Numbered from the stretch's first letter, positions 1 to 8,702 are shown. The stretch is DNA of 64,000 nt from Actinoplanes aureus (GCF_015704865.1 NZ_JADQTO010000003.1:434001-498000), one strand, 5' to 3'. A program made the numbers and translations. Notes: a model not told the origin generated them from the sequence alone.

Positions 1-173
1 TCGTCGAGTTGCTGTTGCAGCCGGGCGATCTGCTCGGCCGCCGGTGCCGGCGGACCGGCCGGCACGCTTCTGGCCGAGCTGAAACTGAACGCCGCGGTGA
101 TCGCGAGCAGCCCGGCGCCGGAGACCAGGAACAGCACGCCGTACAGAAGTGTGAAACGCAGCCGGACGCCCAT
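1..173 (-). CDS. Sensor histidine kinase-like protein, N-terminus only (partial)
   Basis: The reverse strand reads from an ATG at 173 off the left edge. It begins with a short basic stretch (MGVRLRF), then one hydrophobic segment at about residues 6-30, a small Pro/Ala-rich stretch and the start of an apparent helix (EQIARLQQQLD). A short N-tail followed by a first membrane helix is typical of actinomycete two-component sensor kinases, and such kinases often lie divergently beside ABC-2 export genes like those at 260-3164. No catalytic domain is visible, so the family call is an inference and any single-pass membrane protein would also fit. Confidence 0.5.
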   Translation of the reverse strand, partial: MGVRLRFTLLYGVLFLVSGAGLLAITAAFSFSSARSVPAGPPAPAAEQIARLQQQLD

Positions 174-259
174 CCGCCCAGCATGCCCTGCCGGAGATAA
201 CAGTGGCATGACAGCTGTCGTCGCGCCCGGGTTAGGCCCGGCTCCGTAGAAACACCGGC

Positions 260-979
260 ATGACAGCCACCATCGAAGTGAACGGACTACGCAAGCGGTT
301 CGGCCCGGCGGTCGCCCTGGACGGGATGACGTTCGTCGTGCGGCCGGGCCACGTCACCGGTTTCGTCGGCCCGAACGGCGCCGGCAAGTCGACCACGCTG
401 CGGATGATCGTCGGCCTGGACCGGCCGGACGCCGGGACGGCGACCATCGGCGGCCGCCACTACGCCGAGCTGACCCGGCCGATGCGGCACGTGGGTGCGC
501 TGCTCGACCCGCACGCGCTGCACCCCGCCCGGACCGGCCGCAACCACCTGATGTGGCTGGCCGCCTCGCAGGACCTCCCGGGCAGCCGGGTCGACGAGGT
601 GCTGGCGCTGACCGGGCTCGCCGACGTCGGCCGGCGCGCGGCCGGCGGCTACTCGCTGGGTATGCGGCAGCGGCTCGGCGTGGCGGCGGCGCTGCTCGGC
701 GATCCGCCGGTGCTGCTGCTCGACGAGCCGTTCAACGGGCTCGACCCGGCCGGGATCGTCTGGATGCGCGACCTGCTGCGGGAACTGGCCGCCGAGGACC
801 GCTCGGTGCTGGTCTCCAGTCATCTGATGAGCGAGCTGCAGGACATGGCGGGACACGTGGTGGTGGTCGGCCAGGGCCGGGTGATCGCCGCCGCCGACGT
901 GAACGACCTGGTCGGCGAGTACGCGTCGCTGGAGACGGCGTACCTGGAGCTGACCGCCGGCGCGGGAGGCATCCGATGA
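260..979 (+). CDS. ABC transporter ATP-binding protein (ABC-2 exporter type)
   Basis: This 239-residue cytoplasmic ATPase powers an exporter. Walker A GPNGAGKST lies at residues 37-45, the signature is the variant SLGMRQR near 131-137, and Walker B VLLLDEP near 151 is followed by the D-loop and an SSH switch histidine. The SLGM form of the signature is usual in the DrrA/CcmA-like (DUF4162-type) exporter ATPases of actinomycetes. Its stop overlaps the next start by 4 bp (ATGA at 976-979), so it is translationally coupled to the two permeases that follow. The substrate cannot be read from the sequence; a drug, peptide or lipid is possible. Confidence 0.93.
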   Translation: MTATIEVNGLRKRFGPAVALDGMTFVVRPGHVTGFVGPNGAGKSTTLRMIVGLDRPDAGTATIGGRHYAELTRPMRHVGALLDPHALHPARTGRNHLMWLAASQDLPGSRVDEVLALTGLADVGRRAAGGYSLGMRQRLGVAAALLGDPPVLLLDEPFNGLDPAGIVWMRDLLRELAAEDRSVLVSSHLMSELQDMAGHVVVVGQGRVIAAADVNDLVGEYASLETAYLELTAGAGGIR

Positions 980-2472
980 TCCTGCGCGCCGAATGGATCA
1001 AGTTCCGGACCGTGCCGACCTGGACGGCCGGTCTCGCGGCCGCGGCGCTGCTCGTGGTGGCGCTCGGCTGCCTGTTCGCCTCCGGCAGCCAGATGTCCTG
1101 CATGGAGGGCACCCGCGAGGTCAAATGTCCGGCGCCGCCGACCAACGCGGACGGCGTCGCGGTCGAGGACAAGTTCACCTTCGTGCACCGGGCGCTCACC
1201 GGCGACGGCTCGATCACCGCGCGGGTGGGTGAGCTCGACGGCACGATCACCTACCCGCCGCCCAACCACGACCAGATCGTGTCCGGGATCGTGCCGTGGT
1301 CGAAGGCCGGGCTCATGGTCAAGGACGGGACGAACCAGGGCGCCGACTACGCCGCGGTGCTGCTCACCGGCGCGCACGGCGTACGCATGCAGCATGGCTT
1401 CACCCACGACCAGGTCGCGCCGGACTTCGCATCCGCCCGGGCGGCCTGGCTTCGCCTCACCCGGGCCGGCGAGCAGATCACCGGCTTCGTCTCCGCCGAC
1501 GGCACCACCTGGCAGAAGATCGATACCGTACGCCTGAAGGGCCTGCCCGCCACCGTGCGGATCGGCCTGTTCGTCACCTCGCCGAGTGGGGTGACCGTCA
1601 ACGAACAGTCGCAGGGCGGGCACACCGTCCAGGCCCGGTTCACCCAGTCCACCGCTAGGTTCTCGCAGGTCACCCCGGCCGGTGGGTGGACCGGCACGCT
1701 GGTCGGCCACAGCGACTACCGCACCGGCTGGCAGAAGACCCACCCGCCCGGGCACACCGAGTCCGGCGGCGTGCTGACCGTGGCCGGAGCCGGTGACATC
1801 GCGCCGCAGACCCACGCCGAGGGCCTGCCGGTGGAGCGCGTCCTGACCGGGGTGTTCGCCGGGCTGGTGCCGCTGATCGTGGTGGCGGTGCTGTGCGGGA
1901 CGGCCGAGTTCCGGCGCCGGATGATCGGGACCACACTGGTCGCGATGCCGTACCCGGGCCGGGTGTCCGCCGCGAAAGCCGCGGTGGTGGGGGCGGCGTC
2001 GCTGGTCGCGGGACTGGCGGCGGTCGCGGTGACCCTGTCGGTGGGGTTGCGGATGCTCGGCGCGAACGACGTGATCGTCCTGCCCGTGCCGTGGACGACC
2101 ACCCTGCGGATCGCCGTGGGCACGGCGCTCCTGCTGGCGCTGGCGGGCGTTTTCGCGTACGGGATGGGGTCCTTGCTGCGACGGGCCGTGCCGGCCGTGG
2201 TGGCGGTGACCGCTCTCCTGGTCGCGCCGCCGATCCTGGCCGTGACGTCGGTGCTGCCGCCCGGGCTCGGTGTGTGGCTGCTGCGCCTCACCCCGGGCGC
2301 CGCCTTCGCGATCCAGCAGGGCGTCCCCGCCTACCCGCAGCTGTCCGCGCCGCAGACGGTGTTCGACGGCTACTTCCCGCTGGCGCCGTGGGCGGGCCTG
2401 GGCGTACTGGGGCTGTATGCGCTGGTCGCGGTCGCCGCGGCGACCTGGCGGCTGCGGCGGGGCGCCGCGTGA
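976..2472 (+). CDS. ABC-2 permease with a large extracellular DUF1349/LamG-like insert
   Basis: The product has 498 residues starting at the ATG that overlaps the ATPase stop. One membrane helix (about 17-38) is followed by roughly 230 extracytoplasmic residues and then about five or six further helices (from about 290 to the C-terminus). The extracellular part contains features of the DUF1349 / concanavalin-like beta-sandwich fold (FTFVHRALTGDGSITARV, WSKAGLMVKDG, AWLRLTRAGEQITGFVSADG, TVRIGLFV). Such lectin-like folds often bind carbohydrate. The next permease starts inside its stop codon (GTGA at 2469-2472). The substrate is unknown; the lectin-like assignment comes from motif resemblance. 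Confidence 0.85.
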   Translation: MILRAEWIKFRTVPTWTAGLAAAALLVVALGCLFASGSQMSCMEGTREVKCPAPPTNADGVAVEDKFTFVHRALTGDGSITARVGELDGTITYPPPNHDQIVSGIVPWSKAGLMVKDGTNQGADYAAVLLTGAHGVRMQHGFTHDQVAPDFASARAAWLRLTRAGEQITGFVSADGTTWQKIDTVRLKGLPATVRIGLFVTSPSGVTVNEQSQGGHTVQARFTQSTARFSQVTPAGGWTGTLVGHSDYRTGWQKTHPPGHTESGGVLTVAGAGDIAPQTHAEGLPVERVLTGVFAGLVPLIVVAVLCGTAEFRRRMIGTTLVAMPYPGRVSAAKAAVVGAASLVAGLAAVAVTLSVGLRMLGANDVIVLPVPWTTTLRIAVGTALLLALAGVFAYGMGSLLRRAVPAVVAVTALLVAPPILAVTSVLPPGLGVWLLRLTPGAAFAIQQGVPAYPQLSAPQTVFDGYFPLAPWAGLGVLGLYALVAVAAATWRLRRGAA

Positions 2473-3164
2473 GGGCCGCGCTCCGGGCCGAGTGGGCGAA
2501 GCTGCGCACCGGTCCGGCCGGCCTAGCCGTGCCGCTGTTGCTGGCGGGCCTGCTCGCCGCCGCCGGCGCGGCGCTCGGCGACCGGGCGATCGACCCGGTG
2601 CAGTTGCGGCTGCTGGGCGTCCGTCTCGCGCAGGCGGCCGTGGCCGCCGCCGGCGTGCACCTGCTCGCCGGCGAGTACGGCACCGGCCTGATCCGGACGA
2701 CGCTGCTCGCCGTCCCGCGCCGCCTGCATCTGCTCACCGCCAAGGCCGCCCTGCTCACCGCGGGTGTCGTCCCGGTGGCCGTGCTCGGCGTCGGCGTGGC
2801 TGTGGCCACCCTGCCGCCGGGCGCCGCGATGCTGCGGGCCGCCGCCGGGTCGGTCGTCTACCTGATCCTGATCGGTCTGCTCGGTCTGGGCACAGCGGCC
2901 GTCGTGCGCAGTTCCGCGGTGGCCACCGGCATCGTCCTGGCCCTGCTCTACCTGATGCCGATGATCCTGCGGATGGTTCCGGACGACGACTGGCAACGCG
3001 CGCTGTACCGGCTCACCCCGGCGACCGCGGTGCAGACTCTGGCGACCACCGTGGACACCGCGGCGTTGCCGATGGGTCCGTGGGCGGCGCTGGGTGTGGT
3101 GGCGGCGTGGAGCGCGGGTGCGCTCGCTCTCGGCGCCCTGACCCTGTGTCGCCGCGACGCCTGA
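2469..3164 (+). CDS. ABC-2 permease subunit
   Basis: This 231-residue integral membrane protein starts at a GTG overlapping the preceding stop. It opens with the same RAEWAKLRT motif as the upstream permease (RAEWIKFRT), showing that the two are paralogous halves, but it lacks the extracellular insert. About six hydrophobic segments are visible. With the ATPase at 260 it should form an ABC-2 exporter with two different permease chains. The operon probably ends here, because nudC follows after a 19-bp gap with its own start. Confidence 0.88.
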   Translation: MRAALRAEWAKLRTGPAGLAVPLLLAGLLAAAGAALGDRAIDPVQLRLLGVRLAQAAVAAAGVHLLAGEYGTGLIRTTLLAVPRRLHLLTAKAALLTAGVVPVAVLGVGVAVATLPPGAAMLRAAAGSVVYLILIGLLGLGTAAVVRSSAVATGIVLALLYLMPMILRMVPDDDWQRALYRLTPATAVQTLATTVDTAALPMGPWAALGVVAAWSAGALALGALTLCRRDA

Positions 3165-3183
3165 CCTCCGGTAGAGATGAGCC

Positions 3184-4092
3184 ATGACCTTCGAGGGCTT
3201 GGCCTACACGCACACGCCGCACGACCGGGCCGGGAGCCGGCGGGACGACCCGGACTGGGTCGGCACCCAACTCGCCCGCCCGGACGCCCAGATCATCCCG
3301 ATCTGGCGGAACCGCTGCCTGATCCGCGCCGGCCGTCCCGTCGTGCTGGACGGCCGGGACGGCGCGGCGGTGCGTACGGCGGCGAGCCAGACCGTGCTGC
3401 TCGGCCTGGACGAGGCGGCGCCCGTCTTCGCCGTCGACGTCGGCGGCCAGGACGAGGAGGCGGTGCTCAGCATGGCGAACGCGGAGGGCAGCGCGGACCT
3501 GCGGTCGCTCGCCGCGCTCTCGCCGCACTCGCTGACGGCCACCCTCGCGTACGCCCGTGGGCTGCTCTACTGGCACCGGCACGCCCGGTTCTGCGGGTCG
3601 TGCGGATCGGCCACCCGCAGCGCACAGGCCGGACACGTCCGCCAGTGCACCGGACCGGACTGCGCCCGCCAGCTGTTCCCGCGCATCGAGCCGGCCGTCA
3701 TCGTGCTGGTGGAAGCTCCCGGTCCCGAGCCCCGCTGCCTGCTGGCCCGGCACCGTGGCGCGGGTCCGGACGGCTTCGCGCTGATCGCCGGCTTCGTCGA
3801 GGTCGGCGAGAGCCTGGAGGGCGCGGTACGCCGTGAAGTGGCCGAGGAGGCCGGGGTCAAGATCGGCTCCGTGGCGTACCGCGCCTCACAGGGCTGGCCG
3901 TTCCCGGCCGGACTCATGGTCGGCTTCGGCGCGCAGGCGGTCGACGACAGCATCGCGGTGGACGGGTCGGAACTGGTGGAGGCCCGCTGGTTCAGCCGCG
4001 CCGAGGTCCGGGAGCGGCTTGCCGGCGGACCGGGCTCCGGGCCGGTGGACTCCATCGGCGGGCACCTGCTGCGCGAGTGGGCGGCGCGGTAA
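3184..4092 (+). CDS. nudC: NAD(+)/NADH diphosphatase (NudC-type Nudix hydrolase)
   Basis: The 302-residue product should hydrolyse NAD(H) to NMN(H) and AMP, and may remove NAD caps from RNA. A four-cysteine zinc ribbon is present (CGSCGS... then QCTGPDC). The Nudix box GFVEVGESLEGAVRREVAEE matches GX5EX7REUXEEXGU. The NudC signature SQxWPFPxS appears as SQGWPFPAG, with the final Ser replaced by Gly. Length and domain order are normal for actinobacterial NudC. It lies 2 bp from the convergent hydrolase gene, so there is no room for a separate terminator on that side. Confidence 0.93.
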   Translation: MTFEGLAYTHTPHDRAGSRRDDPDWVGTQLARPDAQIIPIWRNRCLIRAGRPVVLDGRDGAAVRTAASQTVLLGLDEAAPVFAVDVGGQDEEAVLSMANAEGSADLRSLAALSPHSLTATLAYARGLLYWHRHARFCGSCGSATRSAQAGHVRQCTGPDCARQLFPRIEPAVIVLVEAPGPEPRCLLARHRGAGPDGFALIAGFVEVGESLEGAVRREVAEEAGVKIGSVAYRASQGWPFPAGLMVGFGAQAVDDSIAVDGSELVEARWFSRAEVRERLAGGPGSGPVDSIGGHLLREWAAR

Positions 4093-4094
4093 CC

Positions 4095-4940
4095 TCAGCC
4101 GCCGGTGAGCTCGGCGAGGAGCCGCACCACGTCCGGCCGGTCGAACGGGCCGACGTGGGGTGCGTCGATGCTACGTACATCGGTGGGGTTGTCCGGGGTG
4201 AGCCGGTCGGCCTCGGCGATGAACCGGTCCTGGAGCGCGAGCGGGATCAGCCGGTCCTGGGTGAAGCGCACGTAGGTTCGCGGGATCCGGCCCCAGGTGT
4301 GCGCCTCGCCGCGGGCCTCGGCCTGCGGGATGGCCGCGGGCTCGTCGGGCTCCAGCATGTTGAGCACCCGTCGCACCCCGTCGTCGGTGAAGTCGCCGGC
4401 GAGGCTCCGCTTGACGGCGTCGAACACCGCGGGGTCCGCCGAGCGCCAGTTCACCCGATTCACGCCCAGCGTCGCCGGGTCGGCCACGATGGCGCGCTGG
4501 ATGAGCGGCAACAGGCTGTCGCGGTTCTCCGGCTCGTCGAGGTACGCCACGATGCTGGGCAGCTCCACGCAGCAGTACGCGGCGAGATAGACGACCCGGT
4601 CGAGGAGTTCCGGGATCACGTTGCCGACCCGGCTCAGGGTGACGCCGCCCTGGCTGGCGCCGGCCAGGATCACCGGCCCGAGGCGGCGGGCCCGGCGTAC
4701 CACGTCGACAGTGCGCTCGACGTAGTCGTCGATGGTGAGCTTCGCGAGCGGCGACGGCTCGCCGGCCAGCGCGGCGAGATCCTGCGGTGCCTGGTAGGCG
4801 CGGGGGTAGAAGGCTTCGACGCCGTGGCCGGGCAGGTCGACGGCGACCGCCCGATGGCCGCGCAGGGTGAGCTCGCGGATCAGTCCGGCGCACCAGAACG
4901 AGGAGGAGTTGGTGCCGTGGACGAAGATCAGGGTGGTCAT
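4095..4940 (-). CDS. Alpha/beta hydrolase
   Basis: The 281-residue cytoplasmic hydrolase starts at the ATG that opens the MTTLIFVHGTNSSSFW segment. The oxyanion-hole motif is FVHGTNSS, the nucleophile elbow is GASQGG and the C-terminal histidine lies in IDAPHVGPFDRPD. The order and spacing resemble methylesterase/hydroxynitrile-lyase-like (EstC/PIR7) hydrolases. It overlaps the upstream GNAT gene by 4 bp (4937-4940) and so forms a two-gene operon with it. The substrate is unknown; because a drug-type regulator is divergent to this pair, detoxification is possible but not shown. Confidence 0.85.
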   Translation of the reverse strand: MTTLIFVHGTNSSSFWCAGLIRELTLRGHRAVAVDLPGHGVEAFYPRAYQAPQDLAALAGEPSPLAKLTIDDYVERTVDVVRRARRLGPVILAGASQGGVTLSRVGNVIPELLDRVVYLAAYCCVELPSIVAYLDEPENRDSLLPLIQRAIVADPATLGVNRVNWRSADPAVFDAVKRSLAGDFTDDGVRRVLNMLEPDEPAAIPQAEARGEAHTWGRIPRTYVRFTQDRLIPLALQDRFIAEADRLTPDNPTDVRSIDAPHVGPFDRPDVVRLLAELTGG

Positions 4941-5470
4941 CGGTTTTCTCCTGACGGTCGGCGCTGCATGGGCCATACGGGAGGGCTGTCGGCGACGCGT
5001 ACCGGATCGCCGGTGTCGGCGAAGCCGTGCCGGAGGTAGAGCGCGCGGCTTCGTGCCGAGCTGGCCTCCAGGTGGACGGGGAGCCCGTCGGCGTCGGCGC
5101 GGGCGAGCCGGCGCCGCAGCATCGCCGAGCCGACTCCGGAGCCTTGCCGGGCGCCGACGACGCCCATGCACGGGAGGTACAGGTGCGGCTCGTCGTCCGG
5201 GTGTCGCTGTGCCAGCGCGTCGCCCAGGGCTCGCAGCCGGCCGGTGCCTTCGCCGCCGTAGGGCGCCTGCGCCGCGGCCAGCGTCAGCCAGATCGCGGCG
5301 CCCGTGCCGTCGGCGGCCAGGTCCGCCTCGGCGCCCGGATGGGTGAGCAGTGCGCGGTAGAAGCCCAGCTGTGCGTCGGGCCGTTCCTGGGGCTCCGGGA
5401 AGAGCCAGCGGACGAGGGGATCGTCCGTGAACGCTTCGACGAGAACGGCGAGAACCATGTCGACTTTCAT
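4937..5470 (-). CDS. GNAT family N-acetyltransferase
   Basis: The 177-residue product has the GNAT core: a beta-4/beta-5 stretch LYLPCMGVVGARQGSGVGSA containing the acetyl-CoA pyrophosphate loop (QGSGVGS, compare Q/RxxGxG/A), and the C-terminal YLRHGFADTGDPV strand typical of the fold. It should transfer an acyl group from acyl-CoA to an amine. It is the first gene of an operon with the hydrolase and is divergent from the GntR-TetR regulator, with tandem ACTAGT boxes in between, so that regulator may control it. The substrate is not predictable. Confidence 0.85.
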   Translation of the reverse strand: MKVDMVLAVLVEAFTDDPLVRWLFPEPQERPDAQLGFYRALLTHPGAEADLAADGTGAAIWLTLAAAQAPYGGEGTGRLRALGDALAQRHPDDEPHLYLPCMGVVGARQGSGVGSAMLRRRLARADADGLPVHLEASSARSRALYLRHGFADTGDPVRVADSPPVWPMQRRPSGENR

Positions 5471-5534
5471 GCGTACACCGTATTCGGCATGGCGGTCCGA
5501 GCCGCTTCCTGAGCTTAGAAACGTGGATTAGTGA

Positions 5535-5562
5535 ACTAGTACGGTGCGGATTCGACTAGTAC
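5535..5562. promoter_or_regulatory. Tandem ACTAGTAC boxes, likely regulator binding sites
   Basis: ACTAGTAC occurs at 5535-5542 and again at 5555-5562, exactly 20 bp (about two helical turns) apart, between the divergent GNAT and GntR-TetR genes. Each contains the palindrome ACTAGT. This suggests an autoregulatory operator of the fusion regulator. The spacing and position are seen; binding is inferred. Confidence 0.55.
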
Positions 5563-5573
5563 ACTTTGCGGCT

Positions 5574-6494
5574 GTGCCGCCGTCCTCACGCCGACCCGAC
5601 CCGCCCTACCTGCGGATCGCGGCCGAGCTCCGCGCCCGGATCCTCTCCGGTGCCCTGCGACCCGGGGACCGGGTGCCGTCCGCCCGGCAGATCGCCGAGC
5701 GCTGGGACGTGGCCATCGCGACCGCGACCAAGGTGATGGCGGCTTTGCGGGCCGAGGGTCTGGTCGAGGCGAGGGTCGGATCCGGCACCGTGGTCAGCGC
5801 GTCCCCGGCTCCTGATCAGCCGCCTGGCGTCCCCAGGCAGGCCTTGAACCGCGAACAGGTGGTCCGGGCCGCCATGGCGATCGCCGACCGCGAAGGGCTG
5901 GCCGCCGTCTCCATCCGGCGACTGGCGATCGAGTTGGGTGTCCGGCCGATGTCGCTCTACCGTCACGTGGCCACCAAGGACGAGCTGGTGGCGTACATGA
6001 CCGACGAGGCGTTCGGCGAGCCCGACCTCCCGGTCCCCGGTCCCGACGGCTGGCGGCCCAAGCTCGAACTGATCTCCCGGAGCCAGTGGGCGCTGTGCCG
6101 GAGACACACCTGGCTACCCCGGGCCGTCTCGTTCACCCGCCCGATGCTGGTGCCGAACATGATGGCCCACACCGAGTGGACGCTGCGCGCCCTGGACGGG
6201 CTTGGCCTGCCGATGACCACCCGCGTCCAGGAGGCGCTGACCCTGCACGCGCTGGTCGTGACGGTCGCGATCGCCATGGCGAATGAGGCCGAGGCCGAAC
6301 AGGAGACCGGCGTGTCGTCCGCCGCCTGGTGGTGGTCGCAACGATCCCGCACCGACGACCTGCTGGCCCGGTTCCCGTTGCTGGCGGCGGTGCCCGAGCG
6401 GGCGGCGGCCGACCTGGACGGCCTGTTCGAGTACGGCCTCGCCCGTCATCTCGACGGCCTGGCCGTCCTCATCGAACGAGGGCAGCCGCGGTGA
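5574..6494 (+). CDS. GntR-TetR fusion transcriptional regulator
   Basis: From the GTG at 5574 the product is about 306 residues; an upstream ATG at 5544 would place the start among the operator boxes. It has a GntR-type winged helix (YLRIAAELRARILSGALRPG, then VPSARQIAERWDVAIATATK) in the first 80 residues. A complete TetR helix-turn-helix follows at about 90-145 (AVSIRRLAIELGVRPMSLYR), then a TetR_C-type ligand domain. The family often represses efflux or resistance genes in actinomycetes. No clear Shine-Dalgarno precedes the GTG, so the message may be leaderless. The gene runs 26 bp into the convergent sortase gene. Confidence 0.88.
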   Translation: MPPSSRRPDPPYLRIAAELRARILSGALRPGDRVPSARQIAERWDVAIATATKVMAALRAEGLVEARVGSGTVVSASPAPDQPPGVPRQALNREQVVRAAMAIADREGLAAVSIRRLAIELGVRPMSLYRHVATKDELVAYMTDEAFGEPDLPVPGPDGWRPKLELISRSQWALCRRHTWLPRAVSFTRPMLVPNMMAHTEWTLRALDGLGLPMTTRVQEALTLHALVVTVAIAMANEAEAEQETGVSSAAWWWSQRSRTDDLLARFPLLAAVPERAAADLDGLFEYGLARHLDGLAVLIERGQPR

Positions 6495-7146
6495 TCACCA
6501 CGTTGTCGCGGTAATGGCGCGTCCGGGAGTCGAACGGGCCGCCGCAAGTGATCAGGGTGAGCCGTGCCGCGCCGTCGCGGGCGAAGTACTTCCGCAGGGG
6601 GATCGCCGTCTTGCGGTACCGCTCGCGGGCCACCACCTCGAACGTCCGGGCCCGCTCTCCCGGGCCGGTCAGCGTCACCACGTCGCCGGCCCCGAGCGAA
6701 CCGAGCCGGAAGAAGGCACCCTCACCCGCCGCCGCGCTGTCGACGTGCCCCGCGATCACGATGGATCCGGCCGTGGCGGCGAAGCCCGGCCCGTACCGGT
6801 ACCAGCCGACCCGGTCCACGCTCGGCGGCACGGCGAACTCGCCGGTCTTCGCGTCGATGCCGACGGCATCGACGGCTGCGTCCAGCCGCAGCGCGGGGAT
6901 GCGCAGCCGGGCCGGCGCGTCGGTCGCGGTCGCAGTCGGCAGCCGGCCGTCGATGATCGGTACGGTCGCCGCGCTCGGCGCCGACGAGGCCAGCGTGGCC
7001 ACCACCGGCTGGCCGAAGTCGTCCGCCGGCTGGGACCGCCACACCGCGAGGCCCGACACCACGGCCAGAACCACGCCGGCGGCCAGCAGGGGCACGGTAC
7101 GCCCCGGACGGCTCCGGGGCGTACCGCGGTGATCGAGCAGGCTCAT
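6469..7146 (-). CDS. Class F sortase
   Basis: The 225-residue product starts at an ATG overlapping the upstream DUF4397 stop (7143-7146). An N-terminal membrane anchor (about residues 17-37) is followed by a sortase barrel with the catalytic triad in context: His in IVIAGHVDS, Cys in LTLITCGGPF and Arg in DSRTRHYRDN. Sortases cleave a sorting signal and join the protein to an acceptor nucleophile on the outer membrane face. Coupling to a DUF4397 surface protein and to a sigma/anti-sigma pair is a recurring actinobacterial arrangement. The acceptor and signal of class F enzymes are poorly known. Confidence 0.92.
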   Translation of the reverse strand: MSLLDHRGTPRSRPGRTVPLLAAGVVLAVVSGLAVWRSQPADDFGQPVVATLASSAPSAATVPIIDGRLPTATATDAPARLRIPALRLDAAVDAVGIDAKTGEFAVPPSVDRVGWYRYGPGFAATAGSIVIAGHVDSAAAGEGAFFRLGSLGAGDVVTLTGPGERARTFEVVARERYRKTAIPLRKYFARDGAARLTLITCGGPFDSRTRHYRDNVVITAAALVR

Positions 7147-7967
7147 CGGCGTCCGGTGGCCAGGCGTGCCAGGCCGAGCAGGAGCAGCAGGATGCCGGCC
7201 GCACCGGCGCCGTACCAGGGCAGTGCGGCGCCCCGGTCGGCCCGGCCGCCGTCGCCGCTGGGCACCCCACCCGGCGCGGAGTGCAGCCCGGTGATCGTCT
7301 GCGACACGATGCCGAGCGTCTCGTCCTCGGCCGAGCCGACCGCGTACACGATGGTCGCGGCACCCTCGGCGAGGTCCAGGTCGGCCGGGCCGAGCACCCG
7401 CGTGCCGGTGCCGGCCAGGACGACGTCGGCGGAGACGGTACCGGCGCCGAGGTCGGCCTTGGCCTCCTTCGGGTTGGTGAGGCCCTCGAAGACCGGTTCG
7501 CCGCCGGCCCGGACGTCGACGGCGGGCGCCGCCGCGGTGTGCCGCACGATCAGCCGGGTCTTGCCGGCCGCGAGTTTGGCAGTGTCGTTGACGAACGGGG
7601 TCAGCGTGGGCTCGCCGTCCGCGCTGAGGTGGGCGACGAGGCTGAGGTTCGCGTCGCCGGGCACCTCGGCGTCGTCGACACTGAGCAGTGCCTCGCCGAT
7701 GGCGTCGCCGGGCTTGGTGAGCGCGATGTCGTACTGGCCGGCGGGCAGGCTCAGCGGGCCGGCCACCTTGCCCGGCTCGAAGTCCGGGATGGTCTTCTCC
7801 CCGTTGACGTAGACGTCCACCGGCTGGCCGGGGATGCCGTGTACCACGGTCACCTGGGCGTTCGCCTTGGCGAACGCCGGGCCGGGGAAGAACGCCCCGG
7901 CGGTGCCGAGACCGATCAGGGTCACCGCGCCGACCGTGACCGCGCTGCGTAGGGGCAGGATGCGCAT
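7143..7967 (-). CDS. DUF4397 domain surface protein
   Basis: The 274-residue product has a signal peptide (about 1-33, cleaving near GPAFA-KA), followed by two DUF4397 beta-sandwich repeats: the first opens VTVVHGIPGQPVDVYVNGE and the second LIVRHTAAAPAVDVRAGGE. It ends with LPWYG, a hydrophobic helix and a final RR. A GAGGAG ribosome site precedes the ATG. Its stop overlaps the sortase start, making it the natural candidate substrate of that sortase. The gene is divergent from the sigma factor at 8124. Its biochemical role is unknown. Confidence 0.88.
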   Translation of the reverse strand: MRILPLRSAVTVGAVTLIGLGTAGAFFPGPAFAKANAQVTVVHGIPGQPVDVYVNGEKTIPDFEPGKVAGPLSLPAGQYDIALTKPGDAIGEALLSVDDAEVPGDANLSLVAHLSADGEPTLTPFVNDTAKLAAGKTRLIVRHTAAAPAVDVRAGGEPVFEGLTNPKEAKADLGAGTVSADVVLAGTGTRVLGPADLDLAEGAATIVYAVGSAEDETLGIVSQTITGLHSAPGGVPSGDGGRADRGAALPWYGAGAAGILLLLLGLARLATGRR

Positions 7968-8123
7968 GGAAACTCCTCGAACGGATCGTCGTTGGCTCCT
8001 TCCCCCGGTCCTTCGCCGCGACGGCGGCCCGCGGATGCGGCGGCGGGCAATGAAATCTGGGTGCATCCATCGGCGGTTCGCCGAGCGAAAGAGGGGGAGA
8101 AGCTGTGTGTGGGAAGGAGGTCG

Positions 8124-8702
8124 ATGAGCTCCGACGACGAGCTCGCCGAGCGATTGCGCGACGGCGACGAGAAGGCTCTGCGTGCGGCATATGACCGGCA
8201 CGGTGCGGCCGTGCTGTATCTGGCTCAGCGGCTGCTGGGCAACCGGGCGGACGCCGAGGACGTCACCCAGGTGACGTTCGTGGCGGCGTGGACCGGGCGC
8301 GATTCGTTCGATCCGCAGCGCGGCACCATGCTGGGCTGGCTGCTGGGGATCGCGCGGCGCAAGGCGGTCGACCGGATGCGGTCGGCGGCGCGCGACGATC
8401 GGGTGACCGAGACGGTACGCGCTCAGCTCGCTCCACCGGACGAGCGGGAGACGCCGGAACGGATCGTCGACCGCCTGGTCGTCGCCGACGAGCTGGGCCG
8501 GCTGCCCGACGAGCAGCGCCGCACCCTGGAGCTGGCGTTCTACGACGATCTCACCCATCCACAGATAGCCGCCGTCACCGGGTTGCCGCTCGGTACGGTC
8601 AAGAGCCATATCCGGCGTGGAATGGCGAACCTGCGACGTCGTTGGGAGGTGGACGGTGCAGCATTTGGATCCCGATCGGCTGGTCCTTCTCGCGCTCTCT
8701 GA
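8124..8702 (+). CDS. ECF-type RNA polymerase sigma factor, SigK-like
   Basis: The 192-residue sigma factor starts at an ATG behind a GGAAGGAGG ribosome site. Region 2 (about 10-85) includes LGNRADAEDVTQVTFVAAW and GWLLGIARRKAVDRMR. Region 4 (about 125-180) has the DLTHPQIAAVTGLPLGTVKS helix-turn-helix. The RskA-type anti-sigma gene overlaps its 3' end by 47 bp, so the two are expected to be made together, with the sigma factor held at the membrane until a signal releases it. The divergent DUF4397-sortase operon is the likely target. Confidence 0.92.
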   Translation: MSSDDELAERLRDGDEKALRAAYDRHGAAVLYLAQRLLGNRADAEDVTQVTFVAAWTGRDSFDPQRGTMLGWLLGIARRKAVDRMRSAARDDRVTETVRAQLAPPDERETPERIVDRLVVADELGRLPDEQRRTLELAFYDDLTHPQIAAVTGLPLGTVKSHIRRGMANLRRRWEVDGAAFGSRSAGPSRAL

